From positions 124,001-188,000 of the forward strand of contig NZ_FOVF01000006.1 in assembly GCF_900115085.1 (NCBI RefSeq): a stretch of DNA of 64,000 nucleotides, given 5' to 3'. Under the pieces are notes generated by a model, which saw only the letters and a program-made list of their open reading frames with translations, ran no database searches and had not been told where the DNA came from. Shown one piece after another: positions 62,418 through 64,000 of the stretch (the stretch's first letter is position 1; each line of letters starts with the position of its first letter). The DNA is from Dokdonella immobilis (GTDB taxonomy: Bacteria > Pseudomonadota > Gammaproteobacteria > Xanthomonadales > Rhodanobacteraceae). The position numbers and the translations under genes are program-made.

Positions 62418-64000
62418 GTGAGCGAAATCCTGTCCCCCGAACTTCCCGCAACGGCCGATGCGGCCCGCGCCCGCATCACCGCGGCGTGGTCTCGCGACGA
62501 AACCGAGGCGGTCAACGAACTGCTCAGCCAGGCCAGCATGACAGCGGCGGAACGCGAAGCGGTGCTGGCCCGGGCTTCGGAGCTGGTGGCCCGCGTACGC
62601 GCCAAGGCGGGTAACCAGTCGGCAGTCGAATCGTTCATGCGCGAATACGACCTCTCCAGCGAGGAGGGCGTGCTGCTGATGTGCGTGGCCGAGGCCCTGC
62701 TGCGCGTACCCGACTCGGAAACCGCCGACAAGTTGATCCGCGACAAGCTCGGCGAGGCCAACTGGAAGAAGCACGTCGGCGCCAGCGAATCGCTGTTCGT
62801 AAACGCCTCGACCTGGGGCCTGATGCTGACCGGCAGCCTGGTCCAGCTGGCCGAGGAAACACGCAGCAATTTCGTCGGCGCATTGCGCCGGCTGGTCGGC
62901 CGCGCCGGCGAACCGGTGATCCGCCTGGCCGTGCGCCAGGCCATGCGCATCATGGGCTACCAGTTCGTCATGGGGCGCACGATCAAGGAGGCACAGGATC
63001 GCTCGGTGCAGAAGGAGAACGCGGCCTACCGCTACTCCTACGACATGCTCGGCGAGGCCGCCCTGACCGCGCACGATGCCGAGCGCTACATGCAGTCCTA
63101 CCGCGACGCGATCCTGGCGCTGGGCAAGCGCGGCCCGTGGAAGGACGTCCTCGACGCACCATCGATTTCGGTCAAGCTCTCCGCGATCCACCCGCGCTAC
63201 GACGTCGCCAATCGCGCCCGCGTGCACGCCGAGCTGACCCCGCGCGTGCTCGAACTCGCGCAGATGGCCAAGGCCCAGGGCATCGGCATGACCGTCGACG
63301 CCGAGGAAGCGGACCGCCTCGAGCTCTCGCTCGACGTGCTCGGCGAGGTCTTCGCCGATCCATCCCTGGACGGCTGGAACGGCTTCGGCCTGGCCGTGCA
63401 GGCCTACCAGAAGCGCGCGCCGTTCGTCATCGACTGGCTGGCCGAGACCGCGCGCAAAGCCGGCCGGCGCTGGTGCGTGCGCCTGGTCAAGGGCGCCTAT
63501 TGGGATTCCGAGATCAAGCGCGCCCAAGAACTCGGCCTGTCCGGCTATCCGGTGTTCACGCGCAAGCCGAATACCGATGTCTCGTATCTGGCCTGCGCCA
63601 GGCAGATGTTCGAGGCCGGCGCCGAGCTGATCTACCCGCAGTTCGCCACCCACAACGCACATACGATCGCCGCGATCCACCACTACGCGCGCGGCCGACC
63701 CTACGAACACCAGCGCCTGCACGGCATGGGTGCGGACCTGTATGAAGAGGTGATCGGCAAGGACAACCTCAACGTGCCCTGCCGCGTCTATGCGCCGGTC
63801 GGCAGCCACGAGGACCTGCTGCCCTACCTCGTGCGTCGCCTGCTCGAAAATGGCGCCAACACGAGCTTCGTCAATCGCGTGGTCGACGAGGACGTGCCGA
63901 TCCGCGACCTCGTCGCCGATCCGTGCGAACTGGTCCGCCAACTCGATTCCAAGCCGCACCCGCGCATCCCCCAGCCGATCGCACTGTTCGGCGAGCAACG
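62418..64000 (+). CDS. putA: Bifunctional proline dehydrogenase/L-glutamate gamma-semialdehyde dehydrogenase, N-terminal part
   Basis: The frame from the GTG at 62418 is open to the window end (527 codons). It encodes the PutA arm and proline dehydrogenase barrel: VGASESLFVNASTWGLMLTG, GYQFVMGRTI, YRYSYDMLGEAALTA, SISVKLSAIHPRYD, WCVRLVKGAYWDSEIK, FTRKPNTDVSYLACA, PQFATHNAHTIAAI and YEHQRLHGMGADLYE. The N-terminus starts directly with the arm, so the ribbon-helix-helix repressor domain of E. coli PutA is missing, and the protein should be enzyme only. The ribosome site is weak (GAGAG at -14). The aldehyde dehydrogenase part lies beyond the window. Confidence 0.94.
   Translation, partial: MSEILSPELPATADAARARITAAWSRDETEAVNELLSQASMTAAEREAVLARASELVARVRAKAGNQSAVESFMREYDLSSEEGVLLMCVAEALLRVPDSETADKLIRDKLGEANWKKHVGASESLFVNASTWGLMLTGSLVQLAEETRSNFVGALRRLVGRAGEPVIRLAVRQAMRIMGYQFVMGRTIKEAQDRSVQKENAAYRYSYDMLGEAALTAHDAERYMQSYRDAILALGKRGPWKDVLDAPSISVKLSAIHPRYDVANRARVHAELTPRVLELAQMAKAQGIGMTVDAEEADRLELSLDVLGEVFADPSLDGWNGFGLAVQAYQKRAPFVIDWLAETARKAGRRWCVRLVKGAYWDSEIKRAQELGLSGYPVFTRKPNTDVSYLACARQMFEAGAELIYPQFATHNAHTIAAIHHYARGRPYEHQRLHGMGADLYEEVIGKDNLNVPCRVYAPVGSHEDLLPYLVRRLLENGANTSFVNRVVDEDVPIRDLVADPCELVRQLDSKPHPRIPQPIALFGEQ

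Noticed and set aside
62178-63998. 606-residue ORF on the minus strand opposite putA
   Set aside because: The plus-strand frame carries unmistakable PutA motifs throughout; the antisense frame is low-complexity and lacks a ribosome site.
1-64000. tRNA, rRNA, prophage or insertion sequence
   Set aside because: I saw no tRNA-like clover sequence, rRNA, transposase, integrase or flanking target duplication, though short RNAs could escape reading by eye.

Overview
The window is one GC-rich, gene-dense stretch of a gammaproteobacterial chromosome. Gene order and protein sequences point to the order Xanthomonadales (Lysobacterales), perhaps a Rhodanobacteraceae-like member; I could not test this by database search. 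The main pointers are a dcw cluster with no murD, a complete Chp/Pil chemosensory cluster next to gshB-tonB, and G-rich heptamer repeats between genes. I saw no rRNA, tRNA, CRISPR array, phage or insertion sequence. Most of the window is core chromosome; the more accessory part is about 36-53 kb.

Layout. (1) 1-12.7 kb, minus strand: the cell-division and cell-wall (dcw) cluster, read mraZ-rsmH-ftsL-ftsI-murE-murF-mraY-ftsW-murG-murC-ddl-ftsQ. Nearly every junction overlaps by 1-11 bases. It is preceded by an MraZ operator of four TGG boxes at 10-base spacing. (2) 12.8-16.9 kb, minus: five type II secretion pseudopilin genes gspG-H-I-J-K ending in an overlapping methyltransferase gene, without the rest of the secretion machine. 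(3) 16.9-19.0 kb, plus: bioA and rsmE. (4) 19.1-31.8 kb, minus: pilG-pilH-pilI-pilJ-chpA-chpB-chpC, the chemosensory pathway that controls type IV pilus twitching, with a 2187-residue hybrid kinase. (5) 32.1-36.2 kb, plus: gshB, tonB, yqgE, ruvX, pyrB, in the order known from Pseudomonas. (6) 36.2-40.2 kb, minus: a methyltransferase, pilU, a KgtP-like permease and a potassium-channel-like protein. (7) 40.3-44.0 kb, minus: a four-gene envelope module (cupredoxin lipoprotein, HAMP sensor without output domain, DUF3034 outer-membrane protein, exported truncated haemoglobin). (8) 44.4-48.9 kb, minus: a TonB-dependent receptor followed by a secreted parallel beta-helix protein. (9) 49.2-53.8 kb: a small hypothetical gene, an MFS transporter with a phytoene-dehydrogenase-like FAD enzyme, and a YfeH-type transporter. 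(10) 54.0-61.9 kb, minus except one small gene: the aa3 cytochrome c oxidase cluster ctaC-ctaD-ctaG-ctaE, DUF2909, surf1, an Sco-like gene, ctaA, ctaB. (11) 62.4 kb to the end, plus: the 5' part of putA.

How parts work together. The chemosensory cluster, pilU and the TonB3-like protein all concern type IV pilus extension, retraction and twitching. The oxidase cluster holds three structural subunits plus the haem A (ctaA, ctaB) and copper (ctaG, Sco-like, surf1) assembly functions. PutA feeds electrons to quinone and the same respiratory chain. The least understood parts are the 40.3-44.0 kb module and the receptor/beta-helix pair; these are the best candidates for an undescribed system.
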